From: Streptomyces sp. NRRL F-2664
GTDB taxonomy: Bacteria > Actinomycetota > Actinomycetes > Streptomycetales > Streptomycetaceae
Reading direction: 5' to 3'
Assembly: GCF_000719345.1 (NCBI RefSeq)
Contig: NZ_JOFX01000005.1
Location: 124,001 to 188,000, forward strand
DNA length: 64,000 nucleotides
Below are positions 1 to 8,152 of the stretch, piece by piece (the stretch's first letter is position 1; every line of letters begins with the position of its first letter). Under the pieces are notes generated by a model, which was not told the DNA's origin, made no database searches, and saw only the letters and a program-made list of their open reading frames with translations. Both the position numbers and the translations under genes were made by a program.

Positions 1-310
1 AGTCCATGCGCAGGGTGACCTCGGTGTGGGTGGCGTCGATCGGGTGGAAGGTGACGACTCCGGACTGCTCGACCTCTCCGCCGACGGTGACCCAGGCGAT
101 CCGCTCGTCCGGGATCTGCTCGGTGATCTCGGCGTCGAACTCGCGGTCCACCCCGCCGAACTTCGTCACCCAGTGGGTGAGGGCCTCGTCGATCTGTTCG
201 ACGCGCTGCACGCCCTCCATGAACAGAGGGAACGTCTCGAACTGGGTCCACTGGTTGTAGGCGGTGCGGACGGGTACGTCGACCTCGATGGTTTCCTTGA
301 CCTGGGACAC
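1..310 (-). CDS. SRPBCC-family (START-like) protein, 3' truncated by window edge
   Basis: This is the N-terminal ~103 residues of a SRPBCC (polyketide cyclase/dehydrase, coenzyme Q-binding-like) protein that continues past the left edge. The N-terminus shows the family's typical opening, with KETIEVDVPVRTAYNQW followed by FETFPLFMEGV, then a beta-rich stretch. The start is a GTG at 308-310, preceded about 11 nt upstream by GGAAGGA. Such proteins form a hydrophobic pocket for lipids or aromatic ligands; in Streptomyces, stand-alone copies are common and mostly of unknown role. It lies 165 bp downstream of the iron-enzyme gene on the same strand. The family call is good; no substrate can be inferred. 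Confidence 0.85.
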   Translation of the reverse strand, partial: MSQVKETIEVDVPVRTAYNQWTQFETFPLFMEGVQRVEQIDEALTHWVTKFGGVDREFDAEITEQIPDERIAWVTVGGEVEQSGVVTFHPIDATHTEVTLRMD

Positions 311-475
311 GGCTGACGGGTTCCTTCCGGCGGGGGGCCACGTCGTGCGGCCCGCTCATCTGGGACGGGTGCATACCTGCCCGGTCGGCACGCCTGTCTG
401 GCACCCGGACCCGGCAACCCCTCGGACGGCCGCTCGAACGGGCGACGGCGGCCCGCCCGCGGCGCGCGGATCCCG

Positions 476-1606
476 TCATTGCGGCAGTGGCGTGCGCAGT
501 GCGCTGCCGCCCCCGGTCCAGGCCCGGCGGATGTGCTCGGCCAGGCGGTCCTCGACGAGGACGGTGGCCGCGCATCCGAAGGCGACGTCGGCCTCCAGGC
601 CGGGTTCGTCGGCGAGCAGACCGCCGATCACCTCGTGGCGTACGACCTGTTCGTGGACGGCGTCGGCCTCCACGTGCTCGGCGTAGAAGTGTTCCGCCGC
701 GGGTCCCGCCCCGCACCTGCGCATGGCCTTGGCCAGGCGGCGGGAGCCGGGTGAGGAGGTGACCTCGACGCACGCGAAGTGGCCGACGAGCGCGCCGCGC
801 AGCGCCCGGTGCAGGCCGAAGAGGGACATCAGGTTGACGGTGGCGAGCAGCGGAGCCGGCGCCTGCTCCAGATAGCGCCCGTACGCGGGGTCCAGCCCGA
901 GGTCGGTCATCAGCTCGGCGAAGAGCCGGGCGTGGATGCGGTCGGCGCGGCCGGCACCGAACTCGTCGTACTCGATGGCCACCATCGCGGCCTTGGCGCG
1001 TCCGGTCAGCCGGGGGATGACCCAGGCGTGCGGGTCCGCCTCCTTGAGGTGGTACACGGAGCGCAGGGCAGCGTATTCGCGCAGCTGCCACAGCTCGCCC
1101 TCGGTCTGCAGGTAGTGGCTGAGGCTGCCGGAGAGGTCCACGGGCTCGACGAGCAGCGGGGCGAAGGCGTCCTCGACGGTACGGGGGCCGTCGGCCAGTT
1201 CGCTGCGCAGGGCGTGCAGGAAGCGGGCCTCCATGTCCTGCCGCAGCCGCAGCAGGTCGGGGTCCCATTCCCGGTCGTCGTCGACGCCGTCGAATCCGGC
1301 GTAGTGCAGCTCGTAGAGGAGGTGGAGGGCGAGCTGGAGGTCCTCGCCCCACGGATCGGCCCGCAGCACGGCCCCCGGAGCGTGGGCCGGTGCGCCGCCC
1401 GACCTCAGGGCCCCGGTGACGGCGGCGGACAGCTCGCCCCGCGGTTCGGGGAGGCCGGGGCCGGCCGCCGGGGCAGGCCTCGGCGGCTCCGGCGCCGTCG
1501 TGGCCCCGGCTGTCACGGTGGCCGATACTGCCGGAGGCTGCGCCACGGTCGTCGTCGCCGTCGTCCTCGCTGTCGTCGTCGCGTTCCGGTGGTTGCCTGC
1601 TGTCAT
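476..1606 (-). CDS. Iron-containing redox enzyme family protein (heme-oxygenase-like fold)
   Basis: A 376-residue protein. The first ~55 residues are Thr/Ala/Pro-rich and probably disordered; the rest resembles the helical heme-oxygenase-like iron-enzyme family (Haem_oxygenas_2). A family-typical segment with YDEFG then H-A-R-L-F lies mid-protein, and a second ligand-bearing helix near FYAEHVEADAVHEQVV is in the C-terminal half. These conserved Glu/Asp/His residues are expected to bind a mono- or di-iron centre. Relatives include oxidases and oxygenases acting on small molecules, so the reaction here is unknown. The ATG at 1604-1606 overlaps the stop of the CDGSH gene (ATGA), indicating translational coupling. 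A longer in-frame reading into the CDGSH gene is possible but unlikely. Confidence 0.85.
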   Translation of the reverse strand: MTAGNHRNATTTARTTATTTVAQPPAVSATVTAGATTAPEPPRPAPAAGPGLPEPRGELSAAVTGALRSGGAPAHAPGAVLRADPWGEDLQLALHLLYELHYAGFDGVDDDREWDPDLLRLRQDMEARFLHALRSELADGPRTVEDAFAPLLVEPVDLSGSLSHYLQTEGELWQLREYAALRSVYHLKEADPHAWVIPRLTGRAKAAMVAIEYDEFGAGRADRIHARLFAELMTDLGLDPAYGRYLEQAPAPLLATVNLMSLFGLHRALRGALVGHFACVEVTSSPGSRRLAKAMRRCGAGPAAEHFYAEHVEADAVHEQVVRHEVIGGLLADEPGLEADVAFGCAATVLVEDRLAEHIRRAWTGGGSALRTPLPQ

Positions 1607-1845
1607 CGGGATGTCCCGTCCTCGTTCGGCGATGCGGCCCGTTCGCGGGGGCGGTGGCTGGTGTCGCACCACGGGTAGGTGCGGCTGCGGCGGCAGGTGC
1701 ACACGGCGACGCGGAACCGGTCGGACCGTACGACCGTCCCGTCGTCGAGGGCGATCTCGACGGGGCCCTCGACCAGGACGGGGCCCTGCGGGTCCACGGA
1801 CACCCGCCGGGCGGGGGTCGCTTCACTGTCAGACGGACACGGCAC
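1603..1845 (-). CDS. CDGSH iron-sulfur domain protein
   Basis: An 80-residue protein with the CDGSH-type [2Fe-2S] signature at the C-terminal half: C-T-C-R-x6-W-C-D-T-S-H, giving the 3-Cys/1-His ligand set of mitoNEET-like proteins. An N-terminal beta strand region (VDPQGPVLVEGPVEIALDDG) matches the usual single-domain bacterial form. Such proteins carry redox or labile Fe-S clusters. The GTG start overlaps the methyltransferase 3' end by 17 nt, and its stop overlaps the iron-enzyme start by 4 nt, so the three genes are one transcription unit. This suggests electron or cluster supply to the iron enzyme, which is inference. Confidence 0.9.
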   Translation of the reverse strand: MPCPSDSEATPARRVSVDPQGPVLVEGPVEIALDDGTVVRSDRFRVAVCTCRRSRTYPWCDTSHRPRERAASPNEDGTSR

Positions 1846-2515
1846 GGATGATCACCAACTCTTCCCACTCCTCGTGCGGGGCGGCCAGCGCCCGCTGCTC
1901 CAGCCAGGACCGCCGTCCGCGCAGTACGGGACCCCACGGCACGGCCGTCTTCGCGGTGACCGCGGCGGCCAGGCCGGCGTCGGACAGCCGGTCGACGGTC
2001 TCCGCGGCCCCGCACATCCCCGAGTGCACCATGAGCAGGGAGCCGCCCTCGCGGAGCAGCGCCGGGGCCCGGGCACAGATCCGGTCGATGACGGCTCGGC
2101 CGTCGGGCCCGGCGTCCCAGGCCCGCTCCGGCCCGTGCGACGGCAGCCCGCCACCGGGGGCGGGGACGTACGGCGGGTTTGCGAACACCAGGTCGAAGCG
2201 GTGGCCGGCGGTGCGGGCGGCGAAGTCGCCGTGCAGGAGGCGCAGCGGCAGGCGCCGGCGCGCGGCGTTCAGGCGGGCCGTCATCAGGGCGCGCCAGGAG
2301 ACGTCGACCGCGGTGACCCGGGCGCCGCGGCCGGCGGCGTGCAGCGCGAGGGCACCGGTGCCCGTACCGATCTCCAGCACGTCCCGGCCGGGGCCCAGGT
2401 CCTCATGGGCGAGTGCTTCGGCGAGGAAGTGGGTGTCCGCCTGTGGCCGGTACACACCCGGGAGGGCGATCAGGCCGTCGGGCAGTGCGCCCGGGGTGGC
2501 TGTCGTACTGGACAC
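1829..2515 (-). CDS. HemK2/MTQ2-type class-I SAM methyltransferase
   Basis: A 228-residue protein with a Rossmann SAM-binding motif I (LEIGTGTG) at about residues 47-54, an acidic motif II (VTAVDVS) and the diagnostic N-P-P-Y motif (FANPPYVP) at about 111-118. NPPY marks methylation of a planar nitrogen, as in the HemK/PrmC glutamine methyltransferases. The short length, without the PrmC helical N-terminal domain, fits HemK2/MTQ2-like enzymes. It is the first gene of a three-gene unit with the CDGSH and iron-enzyme genes. The target is unknown; a protein Gln or a small-molecule N is possible. Confidence 0.88.
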   Translation of the reverse strand: MSSTTATPGALPDGLIALPGVYRPQADTHFLAEALAHEDLGPGRDVLEIGTGTGALALHAAGRGARVTAVDVSWRALMTARLNAARRRLPLRLLHGDFAARTAGHRFDLVFANPPYVPAPGGGLPSHGPERAWDAGPDGRAVIDRICARAPALLREGGSLLMVHSGMCGAAETVDRLSDAGLAAAVTAKTAVPWGPVLRGRRSWLEQRALAAPHEEWEELVIIRAVSV

Positions 2516-2710
2516 CGTGTACCTCCGGTTTCGCGTGGGGCCCGCGGGGCCGAGTCGCGGGATGTGACGGCAGAGGGCGCCTGCCCGGCGCGCGGCGACT
2601 CATCCGGAATCGAGATGACCTTCGGAGGAAACAACAGAAATCGGGCCCGGGCGTGGGGAGGCCGTACGTGCGGGTCCGGGTCGGTGCAGGTCGGCGGAGG
2701 GTCGCAGGTG

Positions 2711-3934
2711 TCAGCCGAGGGCCAGCACGACCGGGCCGCCCGCCGGATCGACACGGGCCGTCCAGTGGGGCGGCAGGCGCAGGGAGCGGGTCGGGGACGC
2801 CGGGCCCGGGAACCGGCGCCGCCACAGCGTCCGCCCGTCCTGCGTCGCGGTGACCACGGGGGCGGTCACGGTCCGCGCGGAGCGCAGCAGCAGCGGTCGC
2901 CGGGCGGGTCCGGTCAGCCGGTTCGGCGTGACCCGCACGAGGGGCGCCCGGACCTCCAGCGGTGGGCCGGGCTCCGGCCAGGGGTCGCCCGCGAGGTGGG
3001 CGAGTACGGGGGCCGTGGCGGCCGCGCCCTCGGCGGCCGCGGTCGCCGCGCGTTCGATGCCGTGGAGGACGTTGCCGACGGCGAAGATGCCGGGCGTGTC
3101 GGTGCGGAAGGAGGCGTCCACGCGGGGGCCGCGCGTGCCGGGGTCCAGGGGGACTGCGCCGCGGCGGGCCAGTTCGTGGTCGGGGATCCAGTCGCCGGTG
3201 AAGACCACGGTGTCGCAGGCCAGCAGGCCCGTGCGGCCGTCCTGGTGGTGGATGTCCAGGCCGGTGAGCCGGCCGCGGCCGCGCAGCTCTCCTACGGTCG
3301 TCGCCGTGAGCAGCGGGACGCCGGGAACGGCGGCGGCGCGGGGATGCTCGGTGACCATGGCCACCACCTCGGCGCCCGCGCCGCGCAGCACGGCCGCGGC
3401 GCGGCGGGCCACGGGCTCGGCCCCCACCACCACGGCGCGCCGGCCGACGGGCAGTGCGTGCTCGTGGACCGTGCGCAGGAGTTCCCCGGTGGTGAGGACG
3501 CCCTGCGGGCGGGAGCCGGGAACGAGGCGGGCGCTGCGCGGGCGCTCGCGCGCGCCGGTGGCCAGGACGACGGCCCGGGCCGTGATCCGCTCCAGGCCCG
3601 CCGGGCCGGTGGTCTCCAGGCAGAGGGGGCCGGCCCAGCCGGTGGCGGTGACGCCGGTGCGGATCCGCGCCCCGGCGGCCAGCGCCGCCCGCACCGACTG
3701 CTCCGCCGACCGGGGTCCGTGCAGCCAGGGGCGCGGCGGCCGGCCGAAGCCGCCGTGGTGGAGGAGGCGCGGCATGCCGCCCGCGTGCTCCTCGCGTTCG
3801 AGGACCTCCACGCGGCCGGCACCGGCTTCGGCAAGCCGGGCGGCCAGGGCCAGTCCGGCGGGGCCGGCGCCGACGACCAGGACGTCGACCCGTACGGGGA
3901 CCCGCCGGCCGGACGCTGCGTCCGTACGGTTCAC
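2711..3934 (-). CDS. FAD-dependent pyridine nucleotide-disulphide-type oxidoreductase
   Basis: A 407-residue flavoprotein. The N-terminal FAD dinucleotide site reads VVGAGPAGLALAARLAE, a second Rossmann motif (VVVGAEPVARRAAAVL) lies near residue 150, and the C-terminal FAD motif is TDTPGIFAVGNVLHGIERA. It resembles the NAD(P)/FAD oxidoreductases found beside GlpA-like dehydrogenases, taking the place of GlpB or a sarcosine-oxidase alpha-type subunit. The usual CxxC active-site disulfide is absent, so disulfide reductase activity is unlikely. The GTG start at 3934 overlaps the stop of the upstream dehydrogenase (GTGA). It probably passes electrons from the GlpA-like partner to NAD(P) or another acceptor; this is inferred from context. 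Confidence 0.85.
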   Translation of the reverse strand: MNRTDAASGRRVPVRVDVLVVGAGPAGLALAARLAEAGAGRVEVLEREEHAGGMPRLLHHGGFGRPPRPWLHGPRSAEQSVRAALAAGARIRTGVTATGWAGPLCLETTGPAGLERITARAVVLATGARERPRSARLVPGSRPQGVLTTGELLRTVHEHALPVGRRAVVVGAEPVARRAAAVLRGAGAEVVAMVTEHPRAAAVPGVPLLTATTVGELRGRGRLTGLDIHHQDGRTGLLACDTVVFTGDWIPDHELARRGAVPLDPGTRGPRVDASFRTDTPGIFAVGNVLHGIERAATAAAEGAAATAPVLAHLAGDPWPEPGPPLEVRAPLVRVTPNRLTGPARRPLLLRSARTVTAPVVTATQDGRTLWRRRFPGPASPTRSLRLPPHWTARVDPAGGPVVLALG

Positions 3935-5340
3935 CGGCAGGCTCCCCGGGAGGCCTCGAACAGGGCGCGGACGGCGGCGCCGCAGTGGAATCCCTGGCAG
4001 CGGCCCGCTCGGGCGCGCGTGCGCCGCCGCAGGCCGTCGGGCGAGCCGGGCGGCACGGTCGAGGCGAGCGCGTCGCGGATCTCGCCGCGGGTGACGCGTT
4101 CGCAGTGGCAGACGATCCGGCCGTACTCCGGGTCCGCGGCGATCATGCCGGCGTCGCGGTACGGGCGGGGGAACGCCTCTGCGAGGTTCGGCATCCGCAC
4201 CGGCTCCGGCTCGCGGGCGCCGGTGAGCGGCAGACCGGCGTCGGCGAGCAGCTCGACCACGTGGGCGGCGACGGCCATCGAGGCGGTCAGTCCGGTGGAC
4301 CGGATCCCGCCCACGGTCACGTACCGCTGCGCGGGGTGTGCGCGGATGGCGTAGTCCTCCTGCCCGGTCGCCGCGCGCAGGCCCGCGTAGACGGCGGTGA
4401 CCTCCTCGTCGAGGAGGGCGGGCAGGATGCGCCGGCCCTTCTCCCGCAGCAGCGCGAGTCCCTCGGCGGTCGAGCCGGTGGCGGTCTTGTCGTCGAGGTC
4501 CTCGGCGGTGGGCCCGAGCAGGACGTTGCCGTACACGGTCGGCGTGACGAGCACTCCCTTGCCGCGGGCGTCCGGCACGGGCAGCAGGATGTGGCGTACC
4601 AGGCCGCGCGCGAGCTCGTCGAAGACGATCAGCTGGCCGCGCCGGGGCGTGACGGTGAAGTCGGCGTGGCCGAGGAACCGGTCGATCTCGTCGGCATGCA
4701 GGCCGGCCGCGTTGACCAGGTACCGGGTGCGCAGCGGTCCCCGGCCGGTGGCGAGGGTGTGCGGGTCGCCCGGTACGACCGATCGGACGGGGCAGTTGAG
4801 GTGCAGGTCGACGCCGGCGCGCACGGCCTGCGTCGCGTAGGCGAGGGTGGTCGTCCAGGGGCAGACGAGGGCCTCGTCCGGTACGTGGAGGGCGCCGAGC
4901 ACGCCGGGGCCGAGCTGCGGCTCGCGGGCGCGCACCTCGTCGGCCGGGATGATCCGGGCCGCAGGGTAGCCGTTGCGCGACGCCTTGTCGGCGAGTCCCG
5001 GCAGGGCGGCGAGCTGCTCCTCGTTCCATGCCACGAGGAGGGCGCCGACCGGTTCGACGGGGATGCCGCTGTCGGCGGCGTAGGAGGCGAGCAGCCGCTG
5101 CCCGTCCCGGACGAGCCGGGACTCCAGGGAGCCGGGCACGGCGTCGAAACCGGTGTGCAGGATGGCGGTGTTGGCCTTGGAGGTGCCGTCGCCGACGTCG
5201 TCGCGGGCGTCGACGAGCGCGGTACGCAGGGGCAGGCGGGCCAATTCGCGGGCGATGGCGGAGCCGACCACACCGGCGCCGACGACCGTCACGTCGTAGG
5301 GGGCGCCGACGGGCAGCGGCCCGCGCCGGGTCAGGGTCAT
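3931..5340 (-). CDS. GlpA-like FAD-dependent glycerol-3-phosphate dehydrogenase with C-terminal BFD [2Fe-2S] domain
   Basis: A 469-residue protein. The N-terminal DAO-type FAD motif VVGAGVVGSAIARELA is followed by family-typical GTSKANTAILHTGFDA, PRRGQLIVFDE and a C-terminal FAD-site segment VGGIRSTGLTASMAVAAHV. The last ~90 residues carry a BFD-like [2Fe-2S] domain with C-H-C-E-R-V-T-x2-E-I and a G-R-C-Q-G-x2-C pair. This matches anaerobic-type GlpA rather than aerobic GlpD. It overlaps the kinase upstream (ATGA) and the second flavoprotein downstream (GTGA), so the three form a tight operon. No GlpC-like membrane anchor follows, so the electron acceptor is unclear. Confidence 0.88.
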   Translation of the reverse strand: MTLTRRGPLPVGAPYDVTVVGAGVVGSAIARELARLPLRTALVDARDDVGDGTSKANTAILHTGFDAVPGSLESRLVRDGQRLLASYAADSGIPVEPVGALLVAWNEEQLAALPGLADKASRNGYPAARIIPADEVRAREPQLGPGVLGALHVPDEALVCPWTTTLAYATQAVRAGVDLHLNCPVRSVVPGDPHTLATGRGPLRTRYLVNAAGLHADEIDRFLGHADFTVTPRRGQLIVFDELARGLVRHILLPVPDARGKGVLVTPTVYGNVLLGPTAEDLDDKTATGSTAEGLALLREKGRRILPALLDEEVTAVYAGLRAATGQEDYAIRAHPAQRYVTVGGIRSTGLTASMAVAAHVVELLADAGLPLTGAREPEPVRMPNLAEAFPRPYRDAGMIAADPEYGRIVCHCERVTRGEIRDALASTVPPGSPDGLRRRTRARAGRCQGFHCGAAVRALFEASRGACR

Positions 5341-6773
5341 GCGGAGGCGTCGAGCAGGGCGGAGACGGCCGTCCGGAACCGGGCGCGGCGCTCGGCGGCG
5401 TTCCCGGCGGCGGCCTGCGGCTCGTAGACCGCGGCGGGCTTCCACTCGGGGACGGCCTCCTGCACGGTGAGGGAGGGGTCCAGGCCGAGCCGGGCGACGG
5501 CGCCGACGCCGAGGGCGGTGGCGTCCGGGAGTGCGGACACCTCGACGGGGATCTGCAGCAGGTCGGCCTGTGCCTGCATGAGCAGGGCGGACCGGGTGAG
5601 CCCGCCGTCGACGCGCAGGGTCGCGAGCGGTGCGCCGAGGTCGGCGGCGACGGCGTCGGCGAGCTCGGCGACCTGCGCCGCTATGCCGTCGCACAGCGCG
5701 CGCACGAGGTGCCCGGCGGTGGTGTCGAGTCCGAGTCCGGTGACCGAGCCGCGCAGGTCGCCGCGCCACCAGGGGGCGGCGAGGCCGGCGAGGGCGGGGA
5801 CGAAGGTGACGCCGCCGGCGTCGGGGGCGCTCCCGCCGACGGTGTCGATGTCCTGGGCGCCGGAGATCACACCGAGATCGGTGAGCCAGCGCACGGCGGA
5901 CGCGGCCGTGTAGACCTGGCCGTCGAGGCAGTAGCTGGTCCCGCCGCCGAGCCGCCACGCGACGCAGCCGACGAGTCCGGTGGTGCTGCGGCGGGGGCGG
6001 GGTCCGGTCTGCGCGAGGAGGAACGCCCCGGTGCCGTAGGTGCACTTGGCGGTCCCCGGGTCGGTGACGCGCTGGGCGAGCAGTGCGGCCTGCTGGTCGA
6101 CGAGCAGGCCCGTCAGCGGCAGCGGGGGGCCGAACGCGGTGGTGGTCCCGACGCGGGTGTCCGCGCCGACGACGTCCGGCAGGGCTTCTGCGGTGAGGCC
6201 GAAGGCGTCCAGGGCCTCGGGGGACCAGTCGACGGTGTCGAGGTCGAGGAGCTGGGTGCGGCCGGCGGTGGCCGCGTCGGTGACGAAGGCACCGGTGAGC
6301 CGGTGCACGAGCCACGCGTCGCTGGTCGTCACGACGCCCCGGCGGGTCAGGTGACGTCGTATCCAGGCCATCTTCGGCGCGGCGAAATACGGGTCGAGGG
6401 GCAGCCCGGTCCGCTCCTGCAAGGACGCCGCGTGGGGCGCCAGTTCGGTGCAGATCTGCTCGGCCCGGCGGTCCTGCCAGACGATCGCGGGGGTCAGCGG
6501 CCGGCCGGTCGCGGGGTCCCAGGCGAGGACCGTCTCGCCCTGGTTGGCCAGGCCCACCGCGGCGACCGGCTCGCCGGCCGCGGCCAGGGCGGCGCGTCCC
6601 GCGCCGACGACCGAATCCAGCAGCCGGCGGGGGTCGACCTCGACGCGCCCGCCCGGCAGGTACCGGGGCCGGACGGGGGCGGATGCGGAGCCCAGGACGC
6701 CGCGTACGGGGCAGAGGACGAGGGCCTTGGTTCCCGAGGTGCCCTGGTCCACGGCGAGCACCGGGCCCGTCAT
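5337..6773 (-). CDS. FGGY-family carbohydrate kinase, glycerol kinase-like
   Basis: A 478-residue FGGY kinase. The N-terminal phosphate-1 motif is LAVDQGTSGTKALVL. The segment GLANQGETVLAWDPATGRPL followed by IVWQDRRA is close to the glycerol-kinase consensus (NQRETT..W....G.....VWQDRR). The C-terminal ATPase lobe includes LRVDGGLTRSALLMQAQADLL. The ATG at 6773 has GGAG 5 nt upstream; two in-frame GTG codons directly before it are alternative starts. As first gene of the operon with a GlpA-like dehydrogenase it probably makes glycerol-3-phosphate, but other FGGY substrates such as polyols cannot be excluded. Confidence 0.88.
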   Translation of the reverse strand: MTGPVLAVDQGTSGTKALVLCPVRGVLGSASAPVRPRYLPGGRVEVDPRRLLDSVVGAGRAALAAAGEPVAAVGLANQGETVLAWDPATGRPLTPAIVWQDRRAEQICTELAPHAASLQERTGLPLDPYFAAPKMAWIRRHLTRRGVVTTSDAWLVHRLTGAFVTDAATAGRTQLLDLDTVDWSPEALDAFGLTAEALPDVVGADTRVGTTTAFGPPLPLTGLLVDQQAALLAQRVTDPGTAKCTYGTGAFLLAQTGPRPRRSTTGLVGCVAWRLGGGTSYCLDGQVYTAASAVRWLTDLGVISGAQDIDTVGGSAPDAGGVTFVPALAGLAAPWWRGDLRGSVTGLGLDTTAGHLVRALCDGIAAQVAELADAVAADLGAPLATLRVDGGLTRSALLMQAQADLLQIPVEVSALPDATALGVGAVARLGLDPSLTVQEAVPEWKPAAVYEPQAAAGNAAERRARFRTAVSALLDASA

Positions 6774-6879
6774 CACCACTCCGTCCCTGGTGTCGGCATG
6801 CGCGATCGTCTTTCGGAAGCCTTGCCCAGCGCACGCCGCCCCGTCAAGATCCGTCCGGACGGCCGGAAGGAGAGCTGAC

Positions 6880-6975
6880 GCGAATTCATATGTTGTAAGT
6901 GGCTTGATACTTGCATTCCGAAAAGTTTCATGACTCGAACGCTCACAGTCACTCTATAGTGATCGCCGATCACCA
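6880..6975. promoter_or_regulatory. AT-richer divergent promoter region with palindromes
   Basis: The 290 bp between the polyol kinase (minus) and the unknown gene (plus) contain an unusually AT-rich patch for this genome. At 6960-6972 lies a 6-1-6 palindrome, TGATCG-C-CGATCA. It is immediately preceded by an imperfect palindrome, CACTCTATAGTG (6950-6961). This could hold an operator and promoters for one or both divergent genes. No consensus -35/-10 pair is clear enough to call. Confidence 0.4.
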
Positions 6976-7063
6976 GGCGCGAAGGCGATGCGATGCGAGG
7001 ACCGATGACGACGACCACCGCGAGACGCGCCCGTTCCGACGACCCGTCGACCGGGGCGAGGTG

Positions 7064-8044
7064 ATGGCGGGCAACGACTTCCGGCCCGTCTACCACCCCG
7101 CCGGCCACGACAACGACCTGCGCGTCGCCGTGCAGGACCTGCGCACCGGGCGCTGGCTGGCGATGGCGCACTTACTGGACCGGACGGACGGCTGGGCTCT
7201 GTGGACCCAGCGCACGCAGGTGCTCGCCGCGGTCGCCGCCGGATCGGACGTGGTCCAGGCCTGGCGGGCGGAGGAGCCGCGCTCCGTCGCCGCGTCCGTC
7301 ATGCACACCCGCGTCGTCGTCGAACGCGCCGTCCGCGCCCACCGCGCGCGCCACTCCCGCACGCGCGAACTGTGGCAGGAGGCGTGGGCCGCCTGCCGCG
7401 ACGCCTCCGAGCTCAGCCCCGCCGATCCCGTGCCCTGGGTCTGCCTGCTGGCGCTGGCCCTCCTCGACGAGCACCGCTCGATGGACGAGCACCGGCAGCC
7501 GCCACCCGCTCTGATGCTGCCCCGCGGCCCCTGGGGCATCCTCGCCCAGGCGGACAAGCGCGACCCGCACAACCGCGAGGCGTACCACCGGATGCTGCAG
7601 TTCGTGTGCGCCGGTACGCCCGGGCCGCTCACCGAAGCCGCCAACTTCGTCCACTGGGCGTCCGGTTCGGCCCCGGCCGGGTCCCCGGTCCACCTGCTGC
7701 CGCTGTACCTGAGCGTGGAGCGGTACCGCCGCGAACGCGGCCAGGAGAAGGCCCTCGACCTCCACTGGGTCGCCGAGGACGCCGTCCGCGACGCCGGGCA
7801 CGCCCTGGACACCTGGTTCCGCCACGGCGACCTGCGCCATGCCTCCCCACTCGACCTGAACCACCTCGCCCATGCGCTGTGGGGGGCCCACCGGTTCGGC
7901 GAGGCGGCGCAGGTCTTCGACGCGATCGACCGGTACTGGACCACCTTGCCGTGGGCGCACCGGACCCGCGACCCGGCCGACCAGGAACTGGCCATGGAGG
8001 TCTTCCTGCGGGCCAGGTCCCGCAGCCAGGCGGCCCGGGACTGA
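7064..8044 (+). CDS. Hypothetical protein, mainly alpha-helical
   Basis: A 326-residue protein that I do not recognise. It is predicted soluble, Trp/Arg/His-rich and mostly helical, with paired-helix stretches in the C-terminal half (for example LNHLAHALWGAHRFGEAAQVFDAI) that resemble TPR-like units. There is no signal peptide or membrane segment. The ATG at 7064 has GAGG in GGGGCGAGGTG just upstream, though close. It lies 108 bp before the APC permease on the same strand and may be co-transcribed with it; function unknown. Confidence 0.75.
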   Translation: MAGNDFRPVYHPAGHDNDLRVAVQDLRTGRWLAMAHLLDRTDGWALWTQRTQVLAAVAAGSDVVQAWRAEEPRSVAASVMHTRVVVERAVRAHRARHSRTRELWQEAWAACRDASELSPADPVPWVCLLALALLDEHRSMDEHRQPPPALMLPRGPWGILAQADKRDPHNREAYHRMLQFVCAGTPGPLTEAANFVHWASGSAPAGSPVHLLPLYLSVERYRRERGQEKALDLHWVAEDAVRDAGHALDTWFRHGDLRHASPLDLNHLAHALWGAHRFGEAAQVFDAIDRYWTTLPWAHRTRDPADQELAMEVFLRARSRSQAARD

Positions 8045-8152
8045 CGCGGGAGCGACTCCTTGCGTCCCACCCCGGTCCCCCGCACACGCCCGCACGCCCG
8101 CGCTTCCGCTCCCCCGTCCCCGCTCCCCAGCATCCCCCGGAGGTACTCCCCC

